Shown: positions 36,225-45,293, counted from the stretch's first letter. The stretch: 64,000 bases of DNA from Zhihengliuella alba (GCF_039538765.1 NZ_BAABCJ010000001.1:1204440-1268439), one strand, 5' to 3'. Made by a program: numbers and translations. The notes: a model not told the origin generated them from the sequence alone.

Positions 36225-37162
36225 TTGAGACCGCTCTGCTTGCGTGTGAGGAAGAGGAACACGAACGACCCGATGAACACGAGGATGCCCAGCGAGAAGG
36301 CGATGGCCGACGCGTAGTTGAACTGGCTGTAGGAGAACGCCAGCGAGAACGCGTACATGTTCGGCGTGTACGCCGCGTCGATCGATCCCTGGGCGATGCT
36401 CTGGAGGACGACGGGCTCCGTGAAGAACTGCAGGGTGCCGATCAGCGCGAAGGTGATGACCATGACCATCGAGGACGAGATCATGGGGATCTTGATCCGC
36501 AGCGCCGTCTGGAGCCCGTTGGCGCCGTCGATCCGTGCCGCCTCGTAGATGGCCGGGTCGATGGCCCGCAGCGCGGAGTAGATGACCACCATGTAGTAGC
36601 CGGCCCACTGCCAGGTCACGATGTTCACGAGCGAGGCGAAGATCGTGTCCGGGCCGAGGAAGTTCGGCGCGTCGAGCCCGAGTGCCGTGAAGATCGTGGC
36701 GCCGGGCCCGAAGCGGGGGCTGTACAGGAAGCTCCACATCAGGGCGCCGATTACCACCGGGACGGCGTACGGGACGAAGATGAAGAGCCGCGTCAGCTTG
36801 GACAGCCAGGTCGACAGCGTGTCGAGGACCAGGGCCGCGATCAGGGCGACAATCAGCTGCGCCGGGATCATCACCGCTCCGAAGCCGAGGACGCGGAGCA
36901 TCCCCTCCAGGAACAGGGGGTCGTTGAAGGCCCGGACGTAGTTGGCCAGTCCGGTGAACTCGGTCCCCGCGGCGAGGGTCGAGGTGAAGAGGCTCATCCA
37001 GAGCGCGTAGCCCAGGGGGATGATCAGGAAGAGCGCGAAGACCAGCAGGAAGGGCGAGACGAAGAGCCAGCCCCAGCGCTGGCGCCGCCGGACGAGGACC
37101 GACCCCGCGGAGGCGCGGGCCCGGCTCGCGACCGGGCTCGGCTCGAGCGTCTGAGTCGTCAT
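36221..37162 (-). CDS. Carbohydrate ABC transporter permease (MalF type)
   Basis: 313 residues, six helices, EAA loop AIYEAARIDGANGLQTALRIKIPMI. Partner of the MalG-type permease. ATG with TAGGAGAT upstream; 99 bases after the binding-protein gene in the same operon. Confidence 0.93.
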   Translation of the reverse strand: MTTQTLEPSPVASRARASAGSVLVRRRQRWGWLFVSPFLLVFALFLIIPLGYALWMSLFTSTLAAGTEFTGLANYVRAFNDPLFLEGMLRVLGFGAVMIPAQLIVALIAALVLDTLSTWLSKLTRLFIFVPYAVPVVIGALMWSFLYSPRFGPGATIFTALGLDAPNFLGPDTIFASLVNIVTWQWAGYYMVVIYSALRAIDPAIYEAARIDGANGLQTALRIKIPMISSSMVMVITFALIGTLQFFTEPVVLQSIAQGSIDAAYTPNMYAFSLAFSYSQFNYASAIAFSLGILVFIGSFVFLFLTRKQSGLK

Positions 37163-37261
37163 GGTGTATCTCCTAGTGGGACGGGAGGGCCGTGCGGGGC
37201 CCCGTCCCGCCGGCTGGCGGGACGGGGCCGGACACGTCGGGGGTGGCGGCCGGATCGGCGG

Positions 37262-38596
37262 CTATTTCAGCGTGAAGCCCTGCTCCTGGGCGTACTTCTC
37301 GAGGCTGCCCTGGAGGTCCTCGAGGGCGCCCGCGGCTTCCTTCTGCCCCTCGGTCATCGCGAAGAGCTCCTCCGTGAGCTGGTCGTAGGCGTAGTTCTGG
37401 AAGGGGCTGAACGTGAAGCCCTCGTAGCCCTGGGCGGCCTCGAGGAAGACGTCCTCGTTGATCTTCTGGCCGCCGAAGAAGGGGTACTCCAGCTCGCGGA
37501 AGTACTCGGATTCGAGCATCGGCTTCCAGAGCGGGAACAGTGCGGCCTCCTCGACCCCGATCCTCCACGCCTCCTCGGTGCCGAAGATCTCCTGGGCCAC
37601 CAGGGCGGCGGCCTCCTTGTCCTCGGCCTGCTCGGTGACGGCGAAGGTGGAGCCGCCCCAGTTCACCTGGGTCGGGTTCTCCAGGTCCCACTGCGGGAGC
37701 GGGGCGGCGCGCCACACCGCGTCCGGGTCGGTGTCGGAGAGTCCCTGCAGGTACCCGGGTCCCCAGGCGGCGGCGAGGTAGATGGCGTAGGTGCCGTCCA
37801 CGAGCTTGGTGTTGTAGTCGGCGGTGAAGGCGTCGTCGGTGCTGACGAGCCCCTCGTCGACGAGGCCCTCCCAGTAGGCGAGGACGTCCTTGGAGGCCTG
37901 GTCGTCGACCTCGATGCCGATCTCGGCCGGGTTGGCGGGGTCGTACTCGTACGGCGCGGAGCCGGCCTGGGCGAAGAGCGCCTGGTTGAAGGCGCGGCCG
38001 TTGGTGGGGAAGTTGGCGAGGACGCCGGGGGCGCCGGCCTCCTTCAGCTGGACGGCCGCGGCCTCGAACTCCGCCCACGTGGTCGGCGGGGCGATGCCGT
38101 ACTCGTCCAGGATGTCCTGGCGGTAGAGCATGCCCATCGGGCCGCCGTCGACCGGGACCGCGTAGACGGCGTCCCCGCTGGAGACGTCCTTCCAGGCGCC
38201 CTCGGTGTAGTCGCCCTCGATCTCGCCGACGCCGTACTCGGTCAGGTCCACCAGCGCGTCGCGGATCGCGAAGCTGGACAGCACCTCGGCCTCGAGCATG
38301 ATGACGTCGGGGGCGCCGGAGCCGGCCTCGATGGCGGTGGAGAACTTCGTGTACTCGTCGTTGCCCTGCCCGGCGTTGGTCCAGCAGACCTGGACCTCGT
38401 CGTGCGTCTCGTTGAAGTGGTCGACGACCTGCTCGAAGGCGGGGTACCACGCCCAGACCGTCACCTGCTTCGCGTCGGGGTGGACGACGTCGTTGGTGCA
38501 GGCGGCCTCGGCCTCGCCGGAGCAGGCCGCGAGACCGACCATGGTCAGCGCGGCGACCGTGGTCGCGGCGGCCATTCTGGAAGTCCTGGACTTCAT
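37262..38596 (-). CDS. Extracellular sugar-binding lipoprotein
   Basis: 444 residues. A lipoprotein signal (MKSRTSRMAAATTVAALTM, lipobox LAAC) is followed by a type 1 solute-binding fold (VTVWAWYPAFEQVVDHFNET; GPMGMLYRQDILDEYG; LAAAWGPGYLQGL). It would be anchored outside the membrane and deliver arabino-oligosaccharides to the permeases; the ligand is inferred from the adjacent GH51 gene. The start at the ATG in front of the signal is chosen, not the longer frame upstream. Confidence 0.93.
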   Translation of the reverse strand: MKSRTSRMAAATTVAALTMVGLAACSGEAEAACTNDVVHPDAKQVTVWAWYPAFEQVVDHFNETHDEVQVCWTNAGQGNDEYTKFSTAIEAGSGAPDVIMLEAEVLSSFAIRDALVDLTEYGVGEIEGDYTEGAWKDVSSGDAVYAVPVDGGPMGMLYRQDILDEYGIAPPTTWAEFEAAAVQLKEAGAPGVLANFPTNGRAFNQALFAQAGSAPYEYDPANPAEIGIEVDDQASKDVLAYWEGLVDEGLVSTDDAFTADYNTKLVDGTYAIYLAAAWGPGYLQGLSDTDPDAVWRAAPLPQWDLENPTQVNWGGSTFAVTEQAEDKEAAALVAQEIFGTEEAWRIGVEEAALFPLWKPMLESEYFRELEYPFFGGQKINEDVFLEAAQGYEGFTFSPFQNYAYDQLTEELFAMTEGQKEAAGALEDLQGSLEKYAQEQGFTLK

Positions 38597-38727
38597 CGTC
38601 AATACGTCCCTCTCGTGGATGCGATGCTGATCGTGCCGGGCGGCCGGCGGGGTCCGGCCCACTGCTGCGGCCCGTCCCAGCCCCGGGCGGGGCCGGCGGA
38701 GTGCGGGGGACGGCGCTCCGCCCTCCC

Positions 38728-38743
38728 GGTACAACGTTGTACC
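38728..38743. promoter_or_regulatory. LacI operator GGTACAACGTTGTACC
   Basis: A 16-bp perfect palindrome, typical of LacI-family sites (central CG). A second, imperfect copy (GGTACAACGTTTAC on the minus strand) follows at 38744-38757. Both lie just downstream of the promoter of the binding-protein operon. Confidence 0.85.
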
Positions 38744-38757
38744 GTAAACGTTGTACC
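38744..38757. promoter_or_regulatory. Second, imperfect LacI operator
   Basis: GTAAACGTTGTACC on the plus strand, abutting the perfect palindrome. The TACAACGTT half is conserved. Confidence 0.65.
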
Positions 38758-38761
38758 CAGT

Positions 38762-38790
38762 ATCTTGGCTGGCCTTCAGACCCCTGTCAA
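38762..38790 (-). promoter_or_regulatory. Promoter of the arabinoside transport operon
   Basis: A perfect -35 TTGACA (38790-38785), 17-base spacer and -10 CAAGAT (38767-38762). The operators lie immediately downstream, where a bound repressor would block initiation. Confidence 0.65.
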
Positions 38791-38809
38791 GCGAAATTTG
38801 TGAAGCAGG

Positions 38810-39823
38810 TCACCGCGCCACGGTGGACTCGCGGGCGACGACGCGGAAGTCGGCCAGATGGCGCTGCGGGACGGCATCGCCGCCGCCGGACTCGATCCGC
38901 TGCAGCAGGAGCCCCACCGCGGTCCGGGCGATCCAGCCTCGCCCGGGGTCCACCGTGGAGAGCGAGGGAATGGCGTACGGGGCCTCGTCCAGGTCGTCGA
39001 AGCCGATCACGGCGACGTCCTGCGGCACCCGGCGCCCGGCCTCCTGGAGCACGCGCATGGCCCCGAGCGCCAACGTGTCGTTGAGCCCGAACACCGCGTC
39101 GAAGGCCACGCCACGGGACAGCAGCTCGCGCATCGCGTTGGCGCCGTCGGCACGATGCCACAGCTCCGAGTACCCGATCAGATCCTCGTCGAACGGGATC
39201 CCCGCGGCCGCCAGCGCCTCCCGGTAGCCGGCCAGGCGTAGCCCCGCCGAACCGACGACCTCGCCCGCATGGGCCCCGACGACGGCGATGCGGCGCCGCC
39301 CGAGGGAGAAGAGGTGGTCCGTGGCGGCCCGCGCGCCGGCGACGTTGTGCATGGTCACGTGGTCCGTCGGCGCGTCGAAGACGCGCTCGCCCAGCACCAC
39401 CAGCGGATAGTCGACCCGGAGCGCCTCGACGTCCTCCTGCCCCATCCCCAGCGGGGAGAAGATCAGCCCGTCCGTCATGTTCAGCCGGGGGCTCTTCAGC
39501 AAGGCGATCTCGCGGTCGCGGCTGGCGCCGGTCTGCTCGATCAGCACGACCACGCCGGCCGCCTCGGCGGTCTCGATCACGGCTGCGGCGAGCTCCGCGA
39601 AGTAGCTCAGCGCGAGATCGGGCACCGCGAGCGCGAGGGCGCCCTTCCGTCCCGAGCGGAGCCCCCGGGCCGTGAGGTTCGGCGTGTAGCCGAGCTCCTC
39701 GACGGCGGCCTGCACCAGGGCACGGGTGGTGTTCCCGACATTCGGGCGGTCGTTGATGACGTTGGAGACCGTCTTGATGGACACGCCGGCGCGCCGGGCG
39801 ACATCGTGCAGGGTCACGGCCAT
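38810..39823 (-). CDS. LacI-family regulator of arabinoside use
   Basis: 337 residues. The HTH and hinge helix MAVTLHDVARRAGVSIKTVS and NVINDRPNVGNTTRALVQ are followed by a periplasmic-binding-protein-like effector domain (ALAVPDLALSYFAELAAAV; AVIGFDDLDEAPYAIPSLST). It probably represses the transport/abfA operon from the ACAACGTTGT operators and is released by an arabinose-containing ligand. ATG with GAGGAGGAA upstream. A matching operator lies before its own gene, suggesting autoregulation. Confidence 0.93.
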   Translation of the reverse strand: MAVTLHDVARRAGVSIKTVSNVINDRPNVGNTTRALVQAAVEELGYTPNLTARGLRSGRKGALALAVPDLALSYFAELAAAVIETAEAAGVVVLIEQTGASRDREIALLKSPRLNMTDGLIFSPLGMGQEDVEALRVDYPLVVLGERVFDAPTDHVTMHNVAGARAATDHLFSLGRRRIAVVGAHAGEVVGSAGLRLAGYREALAAAGIPFDEDLIGYSELWHRADGANAMRELLSRGVAFDAVFGLNDTLALGAMRVLQEAGRRVPQDVAVIGFDDLDEAPYAIPSLSTVDPGRGWIARTAVGLLLQRIESGGGDAVPQRHLADFRVVARESTVAR

Positions 39824-39855
39824 GATTCCTCCTCGCGGTGGACGGAATCACAGCT

Positions 39856-39867
39856 TACAACGTTGTA
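39856..39867. promoter_or_regulatory. LacI operator before the regulator gene
   Basis: TACAACGTTGTA palindrome, the same core as at 38728-38743, 33 bases before the regulator start codon. Suggests autoregulation. Confidence 0.8.
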
Positions 39868-39913
39868 CATGGCTGCCTGCCGCCCGCCGGCAGACGGGAG
39901 GGCGGCGAACCGG

Positions 39914-40579
39914 TCAGTTGACGGTGCCGAGGACCACGCTGATCTCCAGGGGGATGTTCTCCGTCTGGTAGATCGTCGCGATGCCCAGCTCGTCGGCGAT
40001 CGCACGCGCCGTGGCCGCCGAGGCCTCGCCGCGGTAGTAGACCACCGTGGGCTCCACCTGGCGGGTCCAGTTGCCCGTCACCACCTCGGTGTACCCGGCC
40101 GCGCGCAGGGCGTCGGCGCGGGTCCCCGCCAGGCCGGGCTCGGTCGACGCGTTGTAGACGCCGACGGCGATGCCCTGGTCCACCGCGCCCGATTCGCCCG
40201 GCTGCTCGCTCTGCTCGTCCTCGCCGGTGGCGGGATCGGAGGCGTCGCCGCCGTCCTCGCCGCCCTGGCCGGCCCCGTCCTGGCCGTCCTCGGCCGCCGG
40301 CGACCCGCCGTCGTCGCCCTCCGAGGACTCCGCCGCGGGCTCGCCGCTCTGCGTCGCCGAGGACGACGCGTCGGAGCCGGCCGTCGGCTCGGCGCCGAAC
40401 TGGGGGCGCAGCAGCGTGAAGGCGACGATGCCGATGATCAGCGCGGCCACGCCGAAGAGCATGAGCGGCCAGAGGCCGCCGCGTTTGACAGGTGCCATCC
40501 CGGCGTCGAGCCGGTGCACACCCTGACGGTCCGTGTATTCCGGGACTCGGTCGAACTCGTCGCTGGGGTACTTACTCAC
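39914..40579 (-). CDS. LytR_C-domain membrane protein
   Basis: 221 residues. A short cytoplasmic N-terminus, one TM helix (LWPLMLFGVAALIIGIVAFTLL, ~36-57), and an extracytoplasmic Ser/Glu/Gly/Asp-rich linker of about 70 residues lead to a LytR C-terminal domain (IAVGVYNASTEPGLAGTRADAL ... VVYYRGEASAATARAIADEL). The LCP catalytic domain is absent, so it is not a ligase itself. GTG start overlaps the stop of the DUF3263 gene by one base (TAGTG). Confidence 0.85.
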   Translation of the reverse strand: MSKYPSDEFDRVPEYTDRQGVHRLDAGMAPVKRGGLWPLMLFGVAALIIGIVAFTLLRPQFGAEPTAGSDASSSATQSGEPAAESSEGDDGGSPAAEDGQDGAGQGGEDGGDASDPATGEDEQSEQPGESGAVDQGIAVGVYNASTEPGLAGTRADALRAAGYTEVVTGNWTRQVEPTVVYYRGEASAATARAIADELGIATIYQTENIPLEISVVLGTVN

Positions 40580-40836
40580 TAAACGTCCTTTGATGCGGCC
40601 TGGGGGCTGATTCGTCGTCGCGTCGTTCGTAGTCTACGCAACCGCTTGATCAACATCGGATCATGGGCCAGAGCGGCGTCGGTGTCGATCAGCACGTTGA
40701 GCCGCTGGTAGTAGAGCGTCGGCGAGAGCTCGAACTCCTCCCGGATCACCTGGTCCTTGGCGCCAGCGTGCTTGAAGTGCCGTTTCTCGAGCTCGAGCAT
40801 GCGCTGCTCGAGCTCGGACAGCTCCTCCTGCGGCAT
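40579..40836 (-). CDS. DUF3263 protein
   Basis: 85 residues. The DUF3263 core is LEQRMLELEKRHFKHAGAKD followed by EEFELSPTLYYQRLNVLID, an HTH-like helical arrangement. Function unknown; possibly a small DNA-binding protein. The ATG follows GAGGAGGG. It is co-transcribed with the LytR_C gene, a conserved actinobacterial pair. Confidence 0.85.
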   Translation of the reverse strand: MPQEELSELEQRMLELEKRHFKHAGAKDQVIREEFELSPTLYYQRLNVLIDTDAALAHDPMLIKRLRRLRTTRRRISPQAASKDV

Positions 40837-40951
40837 GCGCCCTCCTCGTCTCCTCCATCGGCCCGGCCTGCCCGGCCGGCCCCGCCACTCTACGGCGGAA
40901 CCCGCCCGGCCCGCCCGGCGTCCGTGGGTCCCCGTCCGGGACCCGACCATC

Positions 40952-40957
40952 TACTTT
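40952..40957 (+). promoter_or_regulatory. Candidate -10 box of leaderless ung
   Basis: TACTTT ends 9 bases before the ung ATG and no Shine-Dalgarno is present. Confidence 0.4.
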
Positions 40958-40966
40958 AATGGGCGC

Positions 40967-41770
40967 ATGGACTTGGCCGAAGACTGGCGCACCGCACTGG
41001 CCCCCGTGGCCCCCGCGCTCGACGAGGTGCTGGGGGCCGTCGCGGCGCGCCGGGCCGCGGGCGAGCAGATCCTCCCGGCGGAGCCGCACGTCCTGCGGGC
41101 CTTCGGCCGCCCGCTGTCCGAGGTGCGCGTGCTGATCGTCGGCCAGGACCCCTACCCGACGCCGGGGCACCCGATCGGGCTGAGCTTCGCCGTCGACGGG
41201 CACGTCCGGCCACTCCCCCGGTCCCTGGCCAACATCTACCGGGAGCTGCAGTCGGACCTGGGCGTCGCGCCGCCGGCGCACGGGGACCTCTCCGCGTGGC
41301 AGGGGCAGGGCGTCATGCTCCTGAACCGGGTCCTCACCGTGCGCGCCGGGGAGGCCGGGTCCCACCGCGGGCTCGGGTGGGAGGCCGTCACCGACGCGGC
41401 CATCCGGGCGCTGGCGGCGCGCGGCGGTCCGCTCGTCGCCGTCCTCTGGGGCCGGGACGCCCAGCGCCTGGCCCCGCTCCTCGCGCCCCGCGGGGCGGAC
41501 GGCGCCGGCGCTGGAACGGGCGCGGGTACGACGGCGGTCATCGCCTCCGCGCACCCGTCGCCCCTGTCCGCCCGGCGCGGCTTCTTCGGCTCGCGGCCGT
41601 TCAGCCGGGCCAACGAGCTGCTCGCGGCGCAGGGCGCCCCGCCCATCGACTGGACGCTTCCCGCGCAGCCCTCGGCCCTCGCCTCCCCGGGGACCGGGGA
41701 AGCCCCGACCGGTCCGCCGTCCCCGCCGGAGCGGGACGGGCGCGCGGGCGGGCAGGGCTCCCTGTTCTGA
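40967..41770 (+). CDS. ung: Uracil-DNA glycosylase, family 1
   Basis: 267 residues. It removes uracil from DNA in base-excision repair. The water-activating motif GQDPYP is at 59-64 (catalytic Asp61); the leucine-loop motif HPSPLS has His196. LSFAVDGHVRPLPRSLANIYREL is typical. A C-terminal extension of about 40 residues is Pro/Gly-rich and ends GGQGSLF. The ATG at 40967 fits the family N-terminus and is probably leaderless. Confidence 0.95.
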   Translation: MDLAEDWRTALAPVAPALDEVLGAVAARRAAGEQILPAEPHVLRAFGRPLSEVRVLIVGQDPYPTPGHPIGLSFAVDGHVRPLPRSLANIYRELQSDLGVAPPAHGDLSAWQGQGVMLLNRVLTVRAGEAGSHRGLGWEAVTDAAIRALAARGGPLVAVLWGRDAQRLAPLLAPRGADGAGAGTGAGTTAVIASAHPSPLSARRGFFGSRPFSRANELLAAQGAPPIDWTLPAQPSALASPGTGEAPTGPPSPPERDGRAGGQGSLF

Positions 41771-41785
41771 ATCGACCGCTCCGTG

Positions 41786-44062
41786 TCAGCGGCGGCGGAT
41801 CCGGCGGCGCTCGTGCGAGTTCCAGCCCTTGGTCAGCGGGCGGGCGATGGTGTCGCCGAGCACGATCCCGGCGGCGATGGAGAGGATGATGCCGAACGCG
41901 TTCATGATCTGCGTGATGCCGAGGACCAGGTCGCCCGAGTCGACCGTGATGCCGTACATCGCCCGGAAGATCATGAGCCCCGGGAGCAGGAACATCATCG
42001 CCGGCACCGCGACCACCATCTGCGGTGCCTCCATGCGCAGCGCCACCCAGCGGCCCGCGGCGCCGATCACCACCGCGGCCGCGGCGGGGGCTAGCCGGGA
42101 ACCGATGCCGAGCTGCTGCACCAACAGCATCGTGAGGTAGCCCAGCACCGAGACCGCGGCGGTCGGAAGCAGGAGCTTCGGTGAGGACTGCTCGAAGACC
42201 GTGCCCGCCGTGATCGCCAGCCCCACCACGAGGACCAGGAACCACGTGGGATAGGCGATCGCGGTGGCCTCCGTGACGTCGACCGTGCCGATGCCGGAGA
42301 GGTCGCCGATCACGATGCCCGTCATGATGCCGGAGACGATCGCCGCGAAGATCATCATGGCCGGCAGGAGTCGGCCGATCGCCGTGACGGGGAACCCGTT
42401 GATGGCGTCCTGCGCGGACGCGACGAAGCGGGCACTGGGCAGCAGCAGCATGATCCCGCCGGCGATCACCATCGACGGCTCGATGGGGACGTGGAAGCGC
42501 CACAGCAGCAGCGCCGTGGTGGTGATCAGGACCGAGGCGAACGCGGTGGCGAAGAACTCCGGGATGCGCCAGCTCGCCGACACCTTGAAGAGTTGCGAGA
42601 CGGCCAGCCAGGACAGGAAGGCGATGATGCCGCCCAGGAGGCTGCCGCCGCTGAAGAGCACGAAGCAGCCGGCGAACACGCCGCCGCCCGCGTCGGCCAT
42701 CCAGCGCGGGAACGGCTTGGGCTTGCGGGAAATCGCCTCCAGCCGCTCGATCGCCTCGCGCCGGTTGACGTCGCCGGCGACGATGTCCGTGACCAGCTGG
42801 TGGACCAGCGCCAGGCCCGCGTAGTTGCTCGTCCACGAGCGGACCACGCGCAGCAGGCTGATCGGCATCTGGTCGTCGCCGGCGTAGTTGATGTGGATGG
42901 ACTGGTTGGTGATGTCCACGTCCACGTTGCGCAGTCCGAAGGACGCCGTGACCGCGATGATGCTGGTCTCGGCCTCCAGGGCGCCGCCGCCGAAGCGGAA
43001 CATGATCTCCGCGAGGTCGAGCGTGAACTCGAGCGTCTCGCGGGCGTCCGTCTCGTGCACGCCCGTCTGCACCGTGGGGTTGGCGTAGGGGCTGCCCACC
43101 AGCCGGTCGACGATCGAGAAGGCCTGCGTGGGCGGGTGCTCCGTGGTCAGGAGGCGGGAGAAGACGCGGCGGGCGCTCGGGGCGGGCCGCCAGGAGGGCA
43201 GCCGTCCGCGCCCGGCCCGCTGCTGGGCGGCCGTCGTCGGCTGCGGCGCCGTCTGCGGGTGCACCGGGTGCGCCTGCGAGCCGGGATAGGCCTGGGTCGG
43301 CGGCCCTTGGTACGTGCCCGTGCCGGGGTACGTCCCCGTGCTCGGGTAGGCGCCCGTGGCGGGGTACGACGTCGTCACCGGCCCACCGGGCCAGCGCGGC
43401 CTGGGCGTGCCGCCCTTGGGCGGACGCAGGGCCCCCGTCGGCGGCGGTCCGGCGGACGCGGCCGGGCCCGGTCCGGACGGGTCGGCCCCGGGAGCACCGG
43501 CCCCTTGGGCAGCCGAGCCGGCGCCCGGGGAGGGTGCCCCGGTGTCCGGGCCTCCGGTCGTCGGGGCCTGCCCGGCCTGGTGCGGCGTGCCGTAGCCGGA
43601 GGGGCGGTCGGCGTCGTCGTCGCGCTCGATGGCGGGCCCGCCCTCGGTGCTCGTGACGCCGTGGCCGTAGTTCAACGCCTCCCACTCGATCTCGGCCTGC
43701 GTGCGGTCGTCGTTCGGGTCGGCCGACGGCGGCAGGACGGGCGCGGGGCGGGGCGGTGGCGCCAGGGGGTTGGCGATCTGCGACGTGACGATCCTGGGAA
43801 TGGGCCCGGCGACCGGGTTCGCGTCGGCGGAGGAATCGGGTCCGCCGCCCTGTCCGGTCTGGGAGTCGTGCGCCGCGGATTCGTGCGCTGCAGAACCAGC
43901 CCCGGCACCAGCTGCGGAACCAGGGGTGGCGGCGGACGCCTCCGCCTCGTCCCCGTTCTCGGGGGCGAGCGCCGAGGACGTGGCCGGGGACTCGAAGTGG
44001 ACGCGCGACTGCTGTTCCTCCCCGCCTGACGGCTCGGGTTCGAACGGTTGCGTACGACTCAC
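41786..44062 (-). CDS. ThrE-type threonine/serine exporter with long N-terminal extension
   Basis: 758 residues. The C-terminal ~480 residues are the ThrE/ThrP fold: a cytoplasmic domain (LEFTLDLAEIMFRFGGGALE; VDITNQSIHINYAGDDQMPISLL) then about ten membrane helices. It exports threonine and serine. The first ~300 residues are Pro/Gly/Ala/Ser-rich and disordered-looking, with about 3.5 six-residue repeats like YPATGA, YPSTGT and YPGTGT near 230-250. Such an extension makes it longer than the ~490-residue Corynebacterium protein. GTG start with GGAGGA upstream. Confidence 0.9.
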   Translation of the reverse strand: MSRTQPFEPEPSGGEEQQSRVHFESPATSSALAPENGDEAEASAATPGSAAGAGAGSAAHESAAHDSQTGQGGGPDSSADANPVAGPIPRIVTSQIANPLAPPPRPAPVLPPSADPNDDRTQAEIEWEALNYGHGVTSTEGGPAIERDDDADRPSGYGTPHQAGQAPTTGGPDTGAPSPGAGSAAQGAGAPGADPSGPGPAASAGPPPTGALRPPKGGTPRPRWPGGPVTTSYPATGAYPSTGTYPGTGTYQGPPTQAYPGSQAHPVHPQTAPQPTTAAQQRAGRGRLPSWRPAPSARRVFSRLLTTEHPPTQAFSIVDRLVGSPYANPTVQTGVHETDARETLEFTLDLAEIMFRFGGGALEAETSIIAVTASFGLRNVDVDITNQSIHINYAGDDQMPISLLRVVRSWTSNYAGLALVHQLVTDIVAGDVNRREAIERLEAISRKPKPFPRWMADAGGGVFAGCFVLFSGGSLLGGIIAFLSWLAVSQLFKVSASWRIPEFFATAFASVLITTTALLLWRFHVPIEPSMVIAGGIMLLLPSARFVASAQDAINGFPVTAIGRLLPAMMIFAAIVSGIMTGIVIGDLSGIGTVDVTEATAIAYPTWFLVLVVGLAITAGTVFEQSSPKLLLPTAAVSVLGYLTMLLVQQLGIGSRLAPAAAAVVIGAAGRWVALRMEAPQMVVAVPAMMFLLPGLMIFRAMYGITVDSGDLVLGITQIMNAFGIILSIAAGIVLGDTIARPLTKGWNSHERRRIRRR
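43311..43382. repeat. 18-bp in-frame tandem repeat within the ThrE gene
   Basis: Four diverged 18-bp units at 43311, 43329, 43347 and 43365, each starting TA(C/G)G. They encode the YPxTGx hexapeptide repeats of the N-terminal extension. Confidence 0.7.
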
Positions 44063-44155
44063 CTGGCGACTCCTCCAAGACTGCTCTCGCCGCTCACTTT
44101 ACAGCCGCCCCGGAGGCGTGGGTACGGGCGGGAATAGATAGCTTCGCCACAGGGT

Positions 44156-44167
44156 TTTGCATGCAAA
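44156..44167. promoter_or_regulatory. Palindrome TTTGCATGCAAA upstream of LLM gene
   Basis: A 12-bp perfect palindrome, AT-rich against its surroundings, 22 bases before the monooxygenase start and in the space shared with the divergent ThrE gene. Possible operator. Confidence 0.5.
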
Positions 44168-44189
44168 TACATCTATTTTTGGAGGCGGT

Positions 44190-45224
44190 ATGGACAGCGT
44201 GCTGGAACTCGGCGTCGAGACGTTCGGGGACGTCAACGTGGAGGCCGAGACCGAGGGACACGCCCACGCCCGGGTGCTGCGCGACGTGGTCGAGGAGGGC
44301 GTCCTGGCGGACCAGGCCGGCCTGGACTTCTTCGGGGTCGGCGAGCACCACCGGGCCGACTACGCGGTGTCCGCGCCCGAGGTCGTGCTGGCCGCCGTCG
44401 CGGCGCGGACGGAGCGCCTCCGGCTCGGTTCGGCCGTGACCGTGCTGAGCTCGGACGACCCCGTGCGCGTCTACCAGCGCTTCGCCACGCTCGACGGCAT
44501 CTCCGGCGGCCGCGCGGAGATGATCCTGGGCCGGGGGTCCTTCATCGAGTCTTTCCCGCTCTTCGGCTACGACCTCCACGACTACGAGGTCCTCTTCGAC
44601 GAGAAGCTCGACCTCATGCGCAGGCTCCTCCGCGAGGAGCCGGTGACGTGGGCCGGCCGGACGCGGTCCCGCCTGACGGGCCAGGACGTCCACCCGAGGA
44701 CAGAGGGCGGTCTGCCGGCCTGGGTCGGCGTGGGCGGCAGCCCGGAGTCCGCGGTCCGCGCGGCCCGCCGGGAGCTGCCCATGATGCTCGCGATCATCGG
44801 CGGCGACCCGCTGATGTTCAAGCAGTTCGCCGACATCTACCGCAACGCGCTCGAGGAGTTCGGGCACGGGCCGCGCCCGGTGGGCGCGCACCTGCACGGC
44901 TTCGTGGCGGAGACGGACGAGCAGGCCAAGGAGCTGCTCTGGCCGCACTACTACGCGCAGATGTCCAAGATGGGCCGGGAGCGGGGCTGGCGGGGCTACG
45001 GTCGCGGGCAGTTCGAGGCTTCTGCCGGGCCGGAGGGCAACCTCGCCGTCGGCTCGCCGGAGACGGTCGCCCGGAAGATCGCGCGCGTCGCCCGGCACCT
45101 GGGCCTCGCGCGCATGGACCTGAAGCTGAGCAACGGCACGCTGCCGCACGGGGAGATCGCCCGCAGCATCGAGCTGCTCGGGACCAGGGTGGCGCCGCTG
45201 GTGCGCGACATGCTGGCAGACTGA
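44190..45224 (+). CDS. Luciferase-like flavin monooxygenase (LLM family)
   Basis: 344 residues, TIM-barrel flavin enzyme: VLADQAGLDFFGVGEHHRADY, LRLGSAVTVLSSDDPVRVYQ, EMILGRGSFIESF, and the C-terminal GSPETVARKIARVARHLG. These enzymes use FMNH2 or F420 to oxidise small organics; the substrate is unknown. GGAGG lies four bases before the ATG; an upstream frame start at 44157 is not supported. A terminator and tRNA-Val follow. Confidence 0.88.
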   Translation: MDSVLELGVETFGDVNVEAETEGHAHARVLRDVVEEGVLADQAGLDFFGVGEHHRADYAVSAPEVVLAAVAARTERLRLGSAVTVLSSDDPVRVYQRFATLDGISGGRAEMILGRGSFIESFPLFGYDLHDYEVLFDEKLDLMRRLLREEPVTWAGRTRSRLTGQDVHPRTEGGLPAWVGVGGSPESAVRAARRELPMMLAIIGGDPLMFKQFADIYRNALEEFGHGPRPVGAHLHGFVAETDEQAKELLWPHYYAQMSKMGRERGWRGYGRGQFEASAGPEGNLAVGSPETVARKIARVARHLGLARMDLKLSNGTLPHGEIARSIELLGTRVAPLVRDMLAD

Positions 45225-45241
45225 ACCGCTGCCGCAGACGC

Positions 45242-45272
45242 AGGAAGCCCCCGGCGCTGCCGGGGGCTTCCT
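45242..45272. terminator. Terminator after LLM gene
   Basis: Hairpin AGGAAGCCCCCGG/CCGGGGGCTTCCT. It lies between the monooxygenase gene and the minus-strand tRNA-Val and may serve both. Confidence 0.85.
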
Positions 45273-45293
45273 CGGTCTGGCCGACCGTGGCGG

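Noticed and set aside
39914..40579. A LytR-CpsA-Psr cell-wall ligase
   Set aside because: Only the LytR_C domain and a membrane anchor are present; the LCP catalytic domain is missing.
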